This document shows, piece by piece, positions 1 to 8,311 of a stretch of DNA of 64,000 nucleotides. Source of the stretch: Citricoccus sp. K5 (GTDB lineage: Bacteria > Actinomycetota > Actinomycetes > Actinomycetales > Micrococcaceae); NCBI RefSeq assembly GCF_902506195.1, contig NZ_LR732817.1:2016985-2080984 (forward strand), written 5' to 3'. Numbering within the stretch: the stretch's first letter is position 1; the number at the start of each line of letters is the position of its first letter. The translations under genes and the position numbers were made by a program. The notes beneath the pieces were generated by a model. The model saw only the letters and a list, made by a program, of their open reading frames with translations. It was not told where the DNA came from and ran no database searches.

Positions 1-368
1 TGATGGTGCACCCCGAGTGCCCCATGCCCGTGGTGGACGCCGCTGACTCCTCCGGGTCCACGGACTTCATCGTCAAGGCCATCGAGGCGGCTCCGGCCGG
101 ATCCACCTTCGCCGTCGGCACGGAGATCAACCTGGTCCAGCGACTCGCCGCCCAGTACCCGCAGCACACGATCTTCTGCCTGGACCCGGTGATCTGCCCG
201 TGCTCCACCATGTACCGCATCCATCCCGGCTATCTGGCCTGGGCACTGGAATCACTCCTGGACGGCGAGGTCGTCAACCAGATCACCGTGTCCGAGGACG
301 TGGCCGAGCCGGCACGCCTGGCCCTGGAACGGATGCTGTCCGTGGTTCCGGCCGGGGCTGCCCGATGA
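1..368 (+). CDS. nadA: Quinolinate synthase NadA, C-terminal part (cut by window edge)
   Basis: NadA condenses iminoaspartate with dihydroxyacetone phosphate to make quinolinate, using a [4Fe-4S] cluster. Only about the last 121 residues are present and the reading frame enters from before base 1. The visible part has the VHPECP segment and the CPCSTMYRIHP segment, which carry two of the three cluster-ligand cysteines of the family, and a GTE segment that fits the substrate-binding region. The stop codon overlaps the nadC start (ATGA), so the two genes are translationally coupled. The cysteine desulfurase two genes on probably serves this cluster. Confidence 0.95.
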   Translation, partial: MVHPECPMPVVDAADSSGSTDFIVKAIEAAPAGSTFAVGTEINLVQRLAAQYPQHTIFCLDPVICPCSTMYRIHPGYLAWALESLLDGEVVNQITVSEDVAEPARLALERMLSVVPAGAAR

Positions 369-1231
369 CGGACCTCCGGCACATCGACGCCCTCGTGACC
401 GCAGCCCTCCACGAGGATGCCCCCTGGGGCGACCTGACGTCCGAGGCCCTCATCCCGGCGGACGCCATGCTCGATGCCCGCCTGGTGGCCCGCGAGCCGG
501 GGGTGTTCAGCGGATCCGAGGTGTTTTCCGCTGCCTTCCGGCTCATCGATCCGCGGATCCGCGTCCAGTTGCTGGTCGCCGACAGCGAGCGCTTCGAGTC
601 CGGCGACGTGTTGGCCGAGGTCGCCGGTCCTGCACGCGGCATCCTCCGTGCCGAACGGATCGGACTGAATTTCGTCCAACGCATGTCCGGCATCGCCACC
701 CAGACCGCCCGCTTCGTGGCCGCCGTGGCCGGCACCGGGGCGCGAATCGTGGACACCCGCAAGACCACGCCGGGCCTGCGTCTGCTGGAACGTCAGGCCG
801 TGCACGACGGCGGCGGGCGCAACCACCGCACGACGCTCTCCGACGCGGTCATGGTGAAGGACAATCACCTGGCGGCGGTGATCGGGGCCGGGCTGACCGT
901 CACCGAGGCGCTGGTGCAGATGCGTGCCCGTCTTCCGCACACCGCCCATGTGGAGGTCGAGGTGGATCGCCTGGACCAGATCCCGGCCGTCCTGGCGGCC
1001 GGGGTGGGCACCGTGATGCTGGACAACTTCACCCTCGACGGGTTGCGACAGGGCGTGGGTCTGATCGCTGGCGCTGCCCTCGTGGAGGCCAGCGGCGGGG
1101 TGGATCTGGATTCCGTGGCCGGGATCGCGGCCACCGGGGTGGACGTCATCTCGGTCGGCGCACTGACTCACTCGGTCCGATCCCTGGACCTGGGGCTGGA
1201 CGTCGCCCCGGAGCAGGTCGCGGTGCCATGA
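365..1231 (+). CDS. nadC: Nicotinate-nucleotide pyrophosphorylase (carboxylating), NadC
   Basis: Quinolinate phosphoribosyltransferase converts quinolinate and PRPP to nicotinate mononucleotide, the step after NadA in NAD synthesis. The 288-residue protein has the usual family length. Visible motifs are IGLNFVQRMSGIATQT, DTRKTTPGLR with the catalytic-region lysine and arginine, HDGGGRNHR and VMVKDNH. The start is the ATG inside the ATGA overlap with nadA; an in-frame start further upstream would lie inside nadA and is not credible. The 3' end overlaps the next gene by four bases in the same way. A three-gene operon nadA-nadC-desulfurase is clear. Confidence 0.97.
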   Translation: MTDLRHIDALVTAALHEDAPWGDLTSEALIPADAMLDARLVAREPGVFSGSEVFSAAFRLIDPRIRVQLLVADSERFESGDVLAEVAGPARGILRAERIGLNFVQRMSGIATQTARFVAAVAGTGARIVDTRKTTPGLRLLERQAVHDGGGRNHRTTLSDAVMVKDNHLAAVIGAGLTVTEALVQMRARLPHTAHVEVEVDRLDQIPAVLAAGVGTVMLDNFTLDGLRQGVGLIAGAALVEASGGVDLDSVAGIAATGVDVISVGALTHSVRSLDLGLDVAPEQVAVP

Positions 1232-2388
1232 TCTATGCAGACCATGCCGCCACCACGCCGGTGCGCCGGGAGGCGTTGGAGGCCATGTGGCCGTATCTGA
1301 CGGGCCAGTTCGGCAACCCCTCCAGCCATCACACGGTGGGCGAGGCGGCGGCCGCAGGGCTGGAGGCGGCCCGGGCCTCCATCGCCCAGGCCCTGGGGGC
1401 CCGGGCCGGTGACCTGGTCTTCACCGGCAGCGGGACGGAAGCGGACAACCTGGCCGTCAAGGGGATCGCCCTCGGACGTCCCCGCGGTCGTCACCTCATC
1501 ACCAGTCCGCTCGAGCACGAAGCGGTCCTGGCCTCCGCCGACCACCTCGCCCGCCTCCACGGCTTCGAGGTCGAGTTCCTCACGCCCGATCGGGACGGCC
1601 TGGTGTCCGCCGACGAGCTGGCCGGCCTGATCCGACCGGACACCACTCTGGTGTCCGTGCAGTACGCCAACAACGAGATCGGCACCGTCCAGCCACTGGC
1701 TGACCTGGCGCAGGTGACACGGGCGGCCGGGGTGCCCTTCCACACCGACGCCGTCCAGGCCGCCGGGTGGCTGTCCCTGAACGTGGCCGCGCTCGGCGTC
1801 GACGCCCTCAGCCTGTCCGGGCACAAGCTCGGCGCTCCCAAGGGCATCGGCCTGCTCTGGGTCCGGGGACGGTTCACCCTGGAGCCGGTGCTGCACGGCG
1901 GTGGCCAGGAACGGGGCCGGCGCAGCGGCACGGAGAACGTGCCCGGAGCCGTGGCCCTGGCCACGGCCCTCACCGCAGCCGAGGCCGAACGGGAGGCGGT
2001 CTCCGCACGGTTGACCGGGCTCCGCACCCGGTTCACCTCCGCCGTGCTGGACCAGGTGCCGGGCGCCCAGCTGACCGGGCCCGCGGAACGGCGCCTGCCG
2101 GCGTCGGCGTCCTTCGTCTTCGACGGGACCGGCGGCGAAGCCGTCTTGCTGGAACTGGAACGCCGGGGCATCCTCTGCTCTTCGGGTTCGGCCTGCGCGG
2201 CCGGTTCGGACGAACCCTCCCACGTCCTGACGGCCCTGGGCCTGGCGGACGATCTCGCCCGGACCGCCGTGCGGTTCACCTTCGGGCCTGAGACCACGGA
2301 AGCCGAAGCCGAGGGGACCGCCCGGGCAGTGGTGGAGTCCGTGGCGGCCATTCGTCAGGCCTATCCGGCCGGGATGAGCCTCCCGTAG
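1228..2388 (+). CDS. Cysteine desulfurase (NifS/IscS family) of the nad operon
   Basis: A PLP-dependent enzyme that removes sulfur from cysteine as an enzyme-bound persulfide. The 386 residues show the HTDAVQAAG segment (PLP-binding Asp), the Schiff-base lysine in SGHKLGAPKG and the catalytic loop SSGSACAAG with Cys323. Family assignment is secure; choosing between NifS, IscS or NadA-dedicated forms is inference. Its ATGA overlap with nadC argues that it supplies sulfur for the NadA iron-sulfur cluster, an arrangement known from several bacterial nad operons. Confidence 0.93.
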   Translation: MIYADHAATTPVRREALEAMWPYLTGQFGNPSSHHTVGEAAAAGLEAARASIAQALGARAGDLVFTGSGTEADNLAVKGIALGRPRGRHLITSPLEHEAVLASADHLARLHGFEVEFLTPDRDGLVSADELAGLIRPDTTLVSVQYANNEIGTVQPLADLAQVTRAAGVPFHTDAVQAAGWLSLNVAALGVDALSLSGHKLGAPKGIGLLWVRGRFTLEPVLHGGGQERGRRSGTENVPGAVALATALTAAEAEREAVSARLTGLRTRFTSAVLDQVPGAQLTGPAERRLPASASFVFDGTGGEAVLLELERRGILCSSGSACAAGSDEPSHVLTALGLADDLARTAVRFTFGPETTEAEAEGTARAVVESVAAIRQAYPAGMSLP

Positions 2389-2441
2389 CGTGACCCGCAC
2401 CACGGGCCACCCAGGCTCTGGAGCGATGAACGGAGAACACC

Positions 2442-2651
2442 ATGGCCAACAACGTGTACAACGTGACCGAGCTCGTCGGCACCTCACCTGACGGCATTGA
2501 CGCCGCCGTCACCAATGCCGTCACGGAGGCTGGCAAGACCCTCCGGAACCTCGATTGGTTCGAGGTCCAGTCAGTGCGCGGTCACCTGACGGACGGCAAA
2601 GTCGCTGACTGGCAGGTCACCGTCAAGATCGGTTTCCGTCACGAGGGCTGA
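2442..2651 (+). CDS. Dodecin (small flavin-binding protein)
   Basis: Dodecins form hollow dodecamers that store and shield flavins. The 69-residue length, the ELVGTSPDGIDAAVTNAV opening, the NLDWFEVQSVRG segment with the stacking tryptophan and the WQVTVKIGFR end match the family. The start is preceded by GGAG about nine bases upstream. The 3' end overlaps the convergent pterin dehydratase by 29 bases, leaving no room for a terminator between them. Confidence 0.93.
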   Translation: MANNVYNVTELVGTSPDGIDAAVTNAVTEAGKTLRNLDWFEVQSVRGHLTDGKVADWQVTVKIGFRHEG

Positions 2652-2946
2652 CGCCCAGCTCCGCGGCATGATCGCTGATGATGCGCGCGAGGTCGATGTC
2701 CCGGCTGGTGATGCCGCCGACGTCGTGGCTGGACAGCGTCACGGCCACCTCGGGATAGGTGAGGGTCAGGTCCGGATGGTGGTCGGCGTCCTCAGCGGAG
2801 GCACCGATGCGGTTCACGAATTCCAGGCCGGTGGTGAATCTCTTGGTGGCGAACCGCGCCGTGAGGGTCTCCTCCACCTGGTGCCAGCCGGTGAGGCCGG
2901 CGTCGGAGATCTCGGACGGGGTCAGTTTCTGCTTCGGATCACTCAT
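2623..2946 (-). CDS. 4a-hydroxytetrahydrobiopterin dehydratase (pterin-4a-carbinolamine dehydratase)
   Basis: This enzyme dehydrates 4a-hydroxy-tetrahydrobiopterin after aromatic amino acid hydroxylation. From the chosen ATG (MSDPKQKL) the protein is 107 residues, a normal length. FVNRIGASAEDADHHPDLTLTYPEVAVTLSSHD contains the diagnostic central DHHP and the later SSHD motif. A start 12 codons upstream is possible but adds an unconserved stretch. No aromatic hydroxylase gene is visible in this window, so the partner reaction is unknown here. Confidence 0.92.
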   Translation of the reverse strand: MSDPKQKLTPSEISDAGLTGWHQVEETLTARFATKRFTTGLEFVNRIGASAEDADHHPDLTLTYPEVAVTLSSHDVGGITSRDIDLARIISDHAAELGVSPRDGNRS

Positions 2947-3025
2947 GGACCCATCCTGCCGCCGGCCCGGGTTGAGATCCACCTCTAGTCGGTCATCGGC
3001 CGGGAGAGTGCTCTACCGTGGTGGA

Positions 3026-3601
3026 ATGCTCCAACGCCTCACCGCCCGTGCTTTCTGGACGTTCAGCCGCTGGAAGCTGGTCTCCGAGCCCGCGCCAGAC
3101 CGCCCCACCGTACTCATCGGCGCGCCGCACACCTCCAACTGGGACTTCGCGTTCATGCTCGCCATCGCCTGGCAGCTGGGCATCGAGGTGCGCTGGCTTG
3201 GGAAGAAGAGCCTGTTCCACGGCTGGCGCGGACCGGTCATGCGCCGCCTCGGGGGCATCCCCGTGGACCGTGCTGATCCCGGCCGCGTCGTCTCCGAGAT
3301 GGTCGAACGGGTGCGGTCCGGCGAGGTCTTCGGTCTGGTGGTCACCCCCGACGGGACCCGCGGGGCGCACTCGTACTGGAAGTCAGGTTTCTACCGCATT
3401 GCCCTCGAGACAGGCATGCCGGTGACCCTCGGCTTCGTCGATCGTTCCACCAAGACCACCGGCCTGGGGCCGAGCTTCGAGCTGAGCGGGGACATCAGTA
3501 CCGATATGAACCGCATCCACGCCTTCTACGCGGACAAGGCCGGCTTCCGCCCCGGGCTGCGCGTTGAACCGCGGTTGCGCGAGGAGGACGAGACCGCCTG
3601 A
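3026..3601 (+). CDS. 1-acyl-sn-glycerol-3-phosphate acyltransferase-like protein (LPLAT family)
   Basis: A short 191-residue member of the lysophospholipid acyltransferase superfamily. The catalytic HX4D motif is seen as H35-TSNW-D40, followed by the GIPVDR region and PDGTRG, which match the later substrate-binding blocks. The exact acceptor lipid cannot be told from sequence. The start is chosen at the ATG that lies six bases after a -10-like TACCGT (3014-3019), so the transcript may be leaderless; upstream in-frame starts would overlap the divergent pterin dehydratase gene and lack family similarity. Confidence 0.85.
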   Translation: MLQRLTARAFWTFSRWKLVSEPAPDRPTVLIGAPHTSNWDFAFMLAIAWQLGIEVRWLGKKSLFHGWRGPVMRRLGGIPVDRADPGRVVSEMVERVRSGEVFGLVVTPDGTRGAHSYWKSGFYRIALETGMPVTLGFVDRSTKTTGLGPSFELSGDISTDMNRIHAFYADKAGFRPGLRVEPRLREEDETA

Positions 3602-3688
3602 GCATCAGGACGCCGCCCTGCCGTCCCTCTCTCCGCGATTCTTCTCGACGTGGCAGCGCCAACGGCCCCAGTCAGGCACACTCGTGGT

Positions 3689-4129
3689 GTGGACGACCTG
3701 CTCATACCTCCGGGGCCCGGCGCTCCCCGCGGCCTCACCGTGCCGGCGGGAGAGCTGCTCGAGCAGTTCTCCCATGCCTCCGGACCCGGCGGCCAGGGCG
3801 TCAACACCACCGACTCCCGGGTGCAACTCAGCCTGGACCTGACCACGACGACGGCCCTGAGCGACGTCCAGCGCGAACGTGCCCTCGACCGGCTCGCCGG
3901 GAAGCTCACGGGCACCGTCCTCACCATCAGCGCGGCGGAACACCGGTCGCAGCGGCGCAACCGCACGGCAGCACGGCAACGCCTCGCGGCCCTGCTGCGC
4001 GAGGCGCTGGTGCCGGCGATCGCACGGAAACCCACCCGGCCCACTCGAGGCTCGCAACGGCGCCGGATAGAGGCCAAACGTCAGCGCGCCGAGACCAAGC
4101 GCCATCGCAGGCGCCCCGAGCGAGACTGA
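3689..4129 (+). CDS. arfB: Alternative ribosome-rescue peptidyl-tRNA hydrolase ArfB (YaeJ)
   Basis: ArfB enters the empty A site of stalled ribosomes and hydrolyses the peptidyl-tRNA with a release-factor GGQ motif. In this 146-residue protein GGQ is at about residues 34-36 within HASGPGGQGVNTTDSRVQL, followed by the NRTAARQRL segment. The tail after residue 120 is rich in Arg and Lys, as expected for the part that lies in the mRNA channel. GTG 3689 is preferred over GTG 3650: it begins the conserved DDLLIPPG stretch and sits six bases after CACACT (3677-3682), a plausible -10 for a leaderless mRNA. Confidence 0.92.
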   Translation: MDDLLIPPGPGAPRGLTVPAGELLEQFSHASGPGGQGVNTTDSRVQLSLDLTTTTALSDVQRERALDRLAGKLTGTVLTISAAEHRSQRRNRTAARQRLAALLREALVPAIARKPTRPTRGSQRRRIEAKRQRAETKRHRRRPERD

Positions 4130-4173
4130 TCATCCACCCCCAACAATGATTCCGGCACTGGAGATGAGGTGAG

Positions 4174-4806
4174 ATGTCCATGCGACTTGATCTGGACTAC
4201 CCCTTCACCGGGAGATGGCTGGTGCAGAACAGCCCGGCGAACCGGGTGCCCAGTCACGGCACCCCGCTGTTCGGCCTCTCCCACGCCATCGATTTCGTTC
4301 CGGTGGACGACGCCGGCCGGTCAGCCCCATACACGCTCACCTCGTTCCTGCGACCAGAACCGGCCGAGATCATCCCGGGGTTCGGCCGTCCCCTGACGGC
4401 CCCGGTTGACGGCGTCGTGGTCGGCGTACACAGCACCGAGCCGGACCACCGGTCCTACCGGGGCCTTCCCTCGGTCGGGTACGCAGTGACCCAGCGGCGG
4501 CGGCTGGCGGCCGGGTGGTGGGGGTTGAGTGGCAACCATGTGCTCATCGAGACCCGTGGAGCCGATGGCGGCACGGCCGTCGTCGTTCTCTGCCATCTCC
4601 ACCAGGGCAGTCCTGTGGTCAGGCCGGGGCAGCCCGCCCAGCGGGGAGAGGCTGTTGGACGGTGCGGGAATTCCGGGAACAGCACCGAGCCGCACGTGCA
4701 CGTCCACGCCGTGGACGGGCGGGACATTAGCCGGGCCAGTGCCGTGCCGATCTCGTTCCGGGGCGGCCTCCCACGCAACGGTGAGACCGTGGACGGGGGC
4801 CAGTGA
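4174..4806 (+). CDS. M23-family (LytM-like) metallopeptidase domain protein
   Basis: About 210 residues with features of the LytM/M23 zinc peptidase fold: HAIDF near residues 37-41 supplies the first His and Asp, a PVDGVVVGV strand follows, and EPHVHVHAVD near the C-terminus supplies the HxH. No signal peptide or membrane segment is visible, which is unusual for a wall hydrolase; it could act inside the cell, be a degenerate member, or be exported by an unseen route. Two ATG starts compete, 4174 and 4180; the GAGGTGAG ribosome site at 4166-4173 is better spaced for 4180. Confidence 0.75.
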   Translation: MSMRLDLDYPFTGRWLVQNSPANRVPSHGTPLFGLSHAIDFVPVDDAGRSAPYTLTSFLRPEPAEIIPGFGRPLTAPVDGVVVGVHSTEPDHRSYRGLPSVGYAVTQRRRLAAGWWGLSGNHVLIETRGADGGTAVVVLCHLHQGSPVVRPGQPAQRGEAVGRCGNSGNSTEPHVHVHAVDGRDISRASAVPISFRGGLPRNGETVDGGQ

Positions 4807-4834
4807 GCCTCAGGTAGGGGTTATAGCGTGGCGG

Positions 4835-6490
4835 TCAGAGTTCGGTGACCCGGCCTGCGTCCACGTTCCACCGTCGGTCGGTCCGGACGGTGGAGAGCAT
4901 CCTGCGGTCGTGCGTGACCAGCAGCAGCGCACCGTCGTAGGACTCGAGGGCCTGTTCGAGCTGCTCGATGGCTTCCAGGTCCAGATGGTTTGTCGGCTCG
5001 TCAAGGACCAGCAGGTTCACCCCGCGCGCCTGGAGCAGGGCCAACCCAGCACGCGTGCGCTCCCCCGGTGAGAGTTCATCCACCGGGCGGTTCACGTGGT
5101 CGGCCCGCAGCCCGAATTTGGCCAGGAGCGTTCGCACCTCCGCGGCAGTCTGATCCGGGACAAGTGCCTCGAAGGTGGCCGCGAGCGGCCGGGATCCCGC
5201 CAGCAGGGAACGGGCCTGGTCGACCTCTCCGATCCGCACACTCGCCCCCAGGCTCGCGGAGCCCTCCTCCGGTAACTGGTGGCCGAGCAGTCCGCGCAAC
5301 AGCGTCGACTTCCCGGCGCCGTTCGGGCCGGTGATGCCGATGCGCTCCTCGGCATTCACCTGACGCGAGACCGGCCCGAGCGTGAAGGTCCCCTGCCGGA
5401 ACACCGCCGCACTGAGCGTGGCCACCACGGAACTCGATCGGGGCGCCGCACCGATGGTGAACTCGAGCTTCCACTCCTTGCGCGGTTCCGCGACCTCCTC
5501 GAGCCGCGCGATCCGGCTCTCCATCTGCCGCACCTTCTGCGCCTGCTTCTCGCTGGATTCCGTGGAGGCCTTGCGCCGGATCTTGTCATTGTCCGGCGCC
5601 TTCCGCATGGCATTGCGCACACCCTGGCTCGACCACTCCCGTTGGGTCCTGGCCCGCGAGACGAGGTCGGCCTTCTGGCCGGCAAACTCCTCGTACTGCT
5701 CCCGCAGGTGCCGGCGGACGGTCGCGCGCTCCTCCAGGTAGGAGTCGTAGCCGCCGCCATACACGCGGTTTGAGTTCTGCGCCAGATCGAGTTCGAGCAC
5801 CCTGGTCACGCTGCGGGCCAGGAACTCGCGGTCATGACTGACCAGAACCACGCCGCCGCGGAGACCGCGTACGAAGGCCTCGAGCCGTTCCAGTCCATCC
5901 AGATCCAGGTCGTTGGTGGGCTCGTCCAGCAGCACGAGGTCGAAACGAGAGAGCAACAGGGCAGCCAGGCCGACACGGGCCGCCTGACCGCCGGAGAGAG
6001 AGGTCATCAGTGCCCGCTCGGCCGGGGCATCACCGAGGTCGAGTCCGAGGTCTGCCAGCACCACGGGAAGCCGCTCGTCCAGGTCGGCTGCGCCGCTGGC
6101 CAGCCAGCGATCCAGCGCCGATGAGTACGTGTCCGCAGCCACCTCGGCATCCGCCGGGTCCGCGAGGGCCTCGGCCGCCGCGTCCATCTGACGGGTCGCC
6201 TCGGCGCAACCGGTGCGGCGGGCGATGTAGTCGGCCACAGTCTCTCCGACCACCCGCTCATGCTCCTGGGGCAGCCACCCGACGAAAGCGTCTGTGGGTG
6301 CCAGTGACACCGTGCCCGCCTGCGGCTGGTGGACGCCGGCGAGCAGCTTCAGCAACGTCGACTTTCCGGCCCCGTTCGCGCCCACCACCCCGACCACATC
6401 GCCGGGGGCGACGGTCAGGTCCAGCGAGTCGAAGAGCGTGCGGTGGCCATAGCCGCCGGCCAGGCCCGTGGCCACCAGCGTTGCGGTCAT
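4835..6490 (-). CDS. ABC-F family ATPase (tandem nucleotide-binding domains)
   Basis: A 551-residue soluble protein with two ABC domains and no membrane segments, the ABC-F layout. Domain 1 has GANGAGKST, LSGGQAARVGLA and LLDEPTNDLD; a charged linker rich in Lys, Arg and Glu follows (about residues 240-340); domain 2 has GPNGAGKST, LSPGERTRAGLALL and VLDEPTNHLDLEA. Members act on the ribosome as translation factors or antibiotic-protection proteins; the sequence alone does not say which. The start is supported by AAGGAG six bases upstream. A small hairpin lies in the 84-bp leader. Confidence 0.93.
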   Translation of the reverse strand: MTATLVATGLAGGYGHRTLFDSLDLTVAPGDVVGVVGANGAGKSTLLKLLAGVHQPQAGTVSLAPTDAFVGWLPQEHERVVGETVADYIARRTGCAEATRQMDAAAEALADPADAEVAADTYSSALDRWLASGAADLDERLPVVLADLGLDLGDAPAERALMTSLSGGQAARVGLAALLLSRFDLVLLDEPTNDLDLDGLERLEAFVRGLRGGVVLVSHDREFLARSVTRVLELDLAQNSNRVYGGGYDSYLEERATVRRHLREQYEEFAGQKADLVSRARTQREWSSQGVRNAMRKAPDNDKIRRKASTESSEKQAQKVRQMESRIARLEEVAEPRKEWKLEFTIGAAPRSSSVVATLSAAVFRQGTFTLGPVSRQVNAEERIGITGPNGAGKSTLLRGLLGHQLPEEGSASLGASVRIGEVDQARSLLAGSRPLAATFEALVPDQTAAEVRTLLAKFGLRADHVNRPVDELSPGERTRAGLALLQARGVNLLVLDEPTNHLDLEAIEQLEQALESYDGALLLVTHDRRMLSTVRTDRRWNVDAGRVTEL

Positions 6491-6553
6491 TCATGACTCC
6501 TTTGTGGGGGCGGCTGCCGAGCGGCCGGGAAGGCAACGCCACCTCCAGTCTCC

Positions 6554-6568
6554 ACCACCTGCGGTGGT
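6554..6568 (-). terminator. Short perfect hairpin before the ABC-F gene
   Basis: ACCACC and GGTGGT form a six-base stem with a three-base loop between the oxidoreductase stop and the ABC-F start on the minus strand. No T-run follows. It may end the upstream transcript or act in the ABC-F leader; some ABC-F genes are controlled by leader attenuation, but nothing else here proves it. Confidence 0.35.
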
Positions 6569-6574
6569 AGAAGG

Positions 6575-7498
6575 TCAGTCCTGAACGCGAATGACGATCT
6601 TGCCCTGGGCCTCGCCCTCGCGGCTGAGGCGGTAGGCCCCGGGCAGCTGCTCCAAGGGGAGGGTCCGGTCGATGTCCACCGTGAGATCCCCTGCCTCCAC
6701 CAAGCTCAGCAGCTCGGCCAGGCCGGCCCCGTCGGGCCGGACCCACAGCCACCGCCCGCCGTGCTCCAGGACGGCCGGATCGGCGATCGAGACATGCCGG
6801 CCGCCGTCGTTCAAGACCGCCAGAGTGCTCTCCAGGACCTCGCCGGCGAAGTCAGCGACGGCGTCCACGCCGTTCGGGGCGGCGTTCCGCACGCGATCGA
6901 CCAGCCCGTCGCCGTAATCGAGCGGAGTGACCCCGATGCGGCGGAGCTTCTCGAAGTTCTCGGGTGAGCAGGTGCCCAGCACCGTCGCGCCGGTGCGGAC
7001 GGCCAGCTGGGAGGCCAGGTAGCCGACGCCACCGGAAGCCGCATGCAGCAGGACGGTGTCCTGATCCGTGACCTCCAGGGCGTTGACGGCACGCCGGGCC
7101 GTCAGTCCCGTCAGCGGCAGGGCACCGGCCGCATCGTCGGAGACGCCCTCCGGGATCTTGGCGGCGAACTCCACGGGGATCGTCACGAACTCCGCGCTGG
7201 TCCCGCCCTCGTTGACCATCTTGCGGGCATACGCTGCCACGCGGTCCCCGACGGAGAACTCCGGGGTGTCCGGGCCGACTTGTTCCACGGTCCCGGCCAC
7301 GTCCCACCCGGGGATGGCCGGAAACCTCGTCTCCAACATCGCGTCCAAGCCGCCGGACATGACCTTCCAGTCCACCGGGTTCACCGACGAGCGGGTCACG
7401 CGCACCAGGAGCTGGCTCGGACCGACCTTGGGCTCCGGGCGCTCGGTCAGTTCCAGGACGTTCTCGTTGCCGTACTTCGCATAGGTCATAGCTCGCAT
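6575..7498 (-). CDS. Zinc-independent NADP-dependent quinone oxidoreductase-like protein (MDR superfamily)
   Basis: A 307-residue medium-chain dehydrogenase/reductase of the quinone oxidoreductase type. Visible are the SSVNPVDWK and PGWDVAGTVEQVG blocks of the GroES-like domain and a Rossmann segment, VLLHAASGGVGYLASQLAV (AxxGGVG). The structural zinc cysteines are absent, as in quinone reductases. The ATG at 7498 (MRAMTYAKYG) is the family-like start; the longer frame adds unconserved residues. It lies directly downstream of the TetR gene on the same strand, with 86 bp between, and could be its target. Confidence 0.85.
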   Translation of the reverse strand: MRAMTYAKYGNENVLELTERPEPKVGPSQLLVRVTRSSVNPVDWKVMSGGLDAMLETRFPAIPGWDVAGTVEQVGPDTPEFSVGDRVAAYARKMVNEGGTSAEFVTIPVEFAAKIPEGVSDDAAGALPLTGLTARRAVNALEVTDQDTVLLHAASGGVGYLASQLAVRTGATVLGTCSPENFEKLRRIGVTPLDYGDGLVDRVRNAAPNGVDAVADFAGEVLESTLAVLNDGGRHVSIADPAVLEHGGRWLWVRPDGAGLAELLSLVEAGDLTVDIDRTLPLEQLPGAYRLSREGEAQGKIVIRVQD

Positions 7499-7584
7499 AT
7501 CCGGTGCAACAGTCCCGGGCCGCGGGCGTATTCCGGAACCCACCACGAACCATGGCTATGTTGTACCCCGCTCGCCAGGTCGAC

Positions 7585-8166
7585 CTATATGCGTCGACAG
7601 ATCCCGCCGAGGACGAACGCGGTTCGGCGGTCGTAGTCCGCCCGCGATGGTCGAACGCCATGCTCCAGCGCGAGTGCATTGTCCGTGGTCAGTGCATGAA
7701 AATCACGCGCTGTGAACCCGTCGGCGAGGACGCCGGCGGCATGCCCCTGAGCGACGAGTTCGCTGTGGAAGGCTTCTCCCGCGCGGCACAGATCCATGAG
7801 GGCCTCGGAGTCGGGGAACTGCTGCAGCAGGACTCCATTGACTGCCGACAGACGAAACTGGAGATCCCGCAACGCACCGATGTAGGCGCAGATCCGTTCG
7901 CCGACGTCAGGGACGGCTCGCACCCGTTCGATGACGTCCATCATCTCCTGCGCGACGAGATCGTCGATGACCGCGTCGATCAGGCCGATACGCCCCCCGA
8001 ATCTGTTGAAGATGGTCGCCTTGCTGACGCGGGCGGCCGCAGCGACATCCTCGAGCGGCACAGCAAGGCCGCGCTCCCCGAATACCTCGACCGCCGCCGC
8101 ACGGATCCGGTCGACATTCCGGCGCGCATCGGCCCGCAGCGTAGACGAGGTATCTGCATCGGTCAT
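7585..8166 (-). CDS. TetR/AcrR-family transcriptional regulator
   Basis: The 193-residue protein has an N-terminal helix-turn-helix (RIRAAAVEVFGERGLAVPLEDVAAAARVSKATIFNRFGGRIGLIDAV), the TetR hallmark, and a divergent ligand-binding C-terminal part. ATG 8166 is the second of two adjacent ATGs and has GGAGG six bases upstream. It is divergent from the NmrA-like gene; between them lie a perfect and an imperfect copy of one inverted repeat, so it very probably represses itself and that gene. Its ligand is unknown. Confidence 0.92.
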   Translation of the reverse strand: MTDADTSSTLRADARRNVDRIRAAAVEVFGERGLAVPLEDVAAAARVSKATIFNRFGGRIGLIDAVIDDLVAQEMMDVIERVRAVPDVGERICAYIGALRDLQFRLSAVNGVLLQQFPDSEALMDLCRAGEAFHSELVAQGHAAGVLADGFTARDFHALTTDNALALEHGVRPSRADYDRRTAFVLGGICRRI

Positions 8167-8187
8167 CATCAGCCTCCGGGACGTCAC

Positions 8188-8210
8188 AACTTGACCACTT
8201 CGGTCAAGTT
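8188..8210. promoter_or_regulatory. Probable TetR operator 1 (perfect inverted repeat)
   Basis: Arms AACTTGACC and GGTCAAGTT are exact reverse complements, separated by five bases. The site begins 22 bp upstream of the TetR start codon and overlaps where the promoter of that gene should be. Position and symmetry fit a TetR-family dimer site. Confidence 0.75.
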
Positions 8211-8233
8211 CATGCACCATGATACGCGACAGC

Positions 8234-8255
8234 AACTTGACCAACCGGGACAATT
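8234..8255. promoter_or_regulatory. Probable TetR operator 2 (imperfect copy)
   Basis: AACTTGACC is repeated exactly at 8234-8242; its partner arm, GGGACAATT after a four-base spacer, is degenerate. It lies between operator 1 and the NmrA-like gene. The TTGACC inside it could also serve as the -35 of that gene, which would let the repressor block polymerase directly. Confidence 0.6.
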
Positions 8256-8311
8256 TAGCATTCGAGGCGCCGCGCAGATCGTGGTGTGCGCCTCAACGGA
8301 AGGACACCCAC

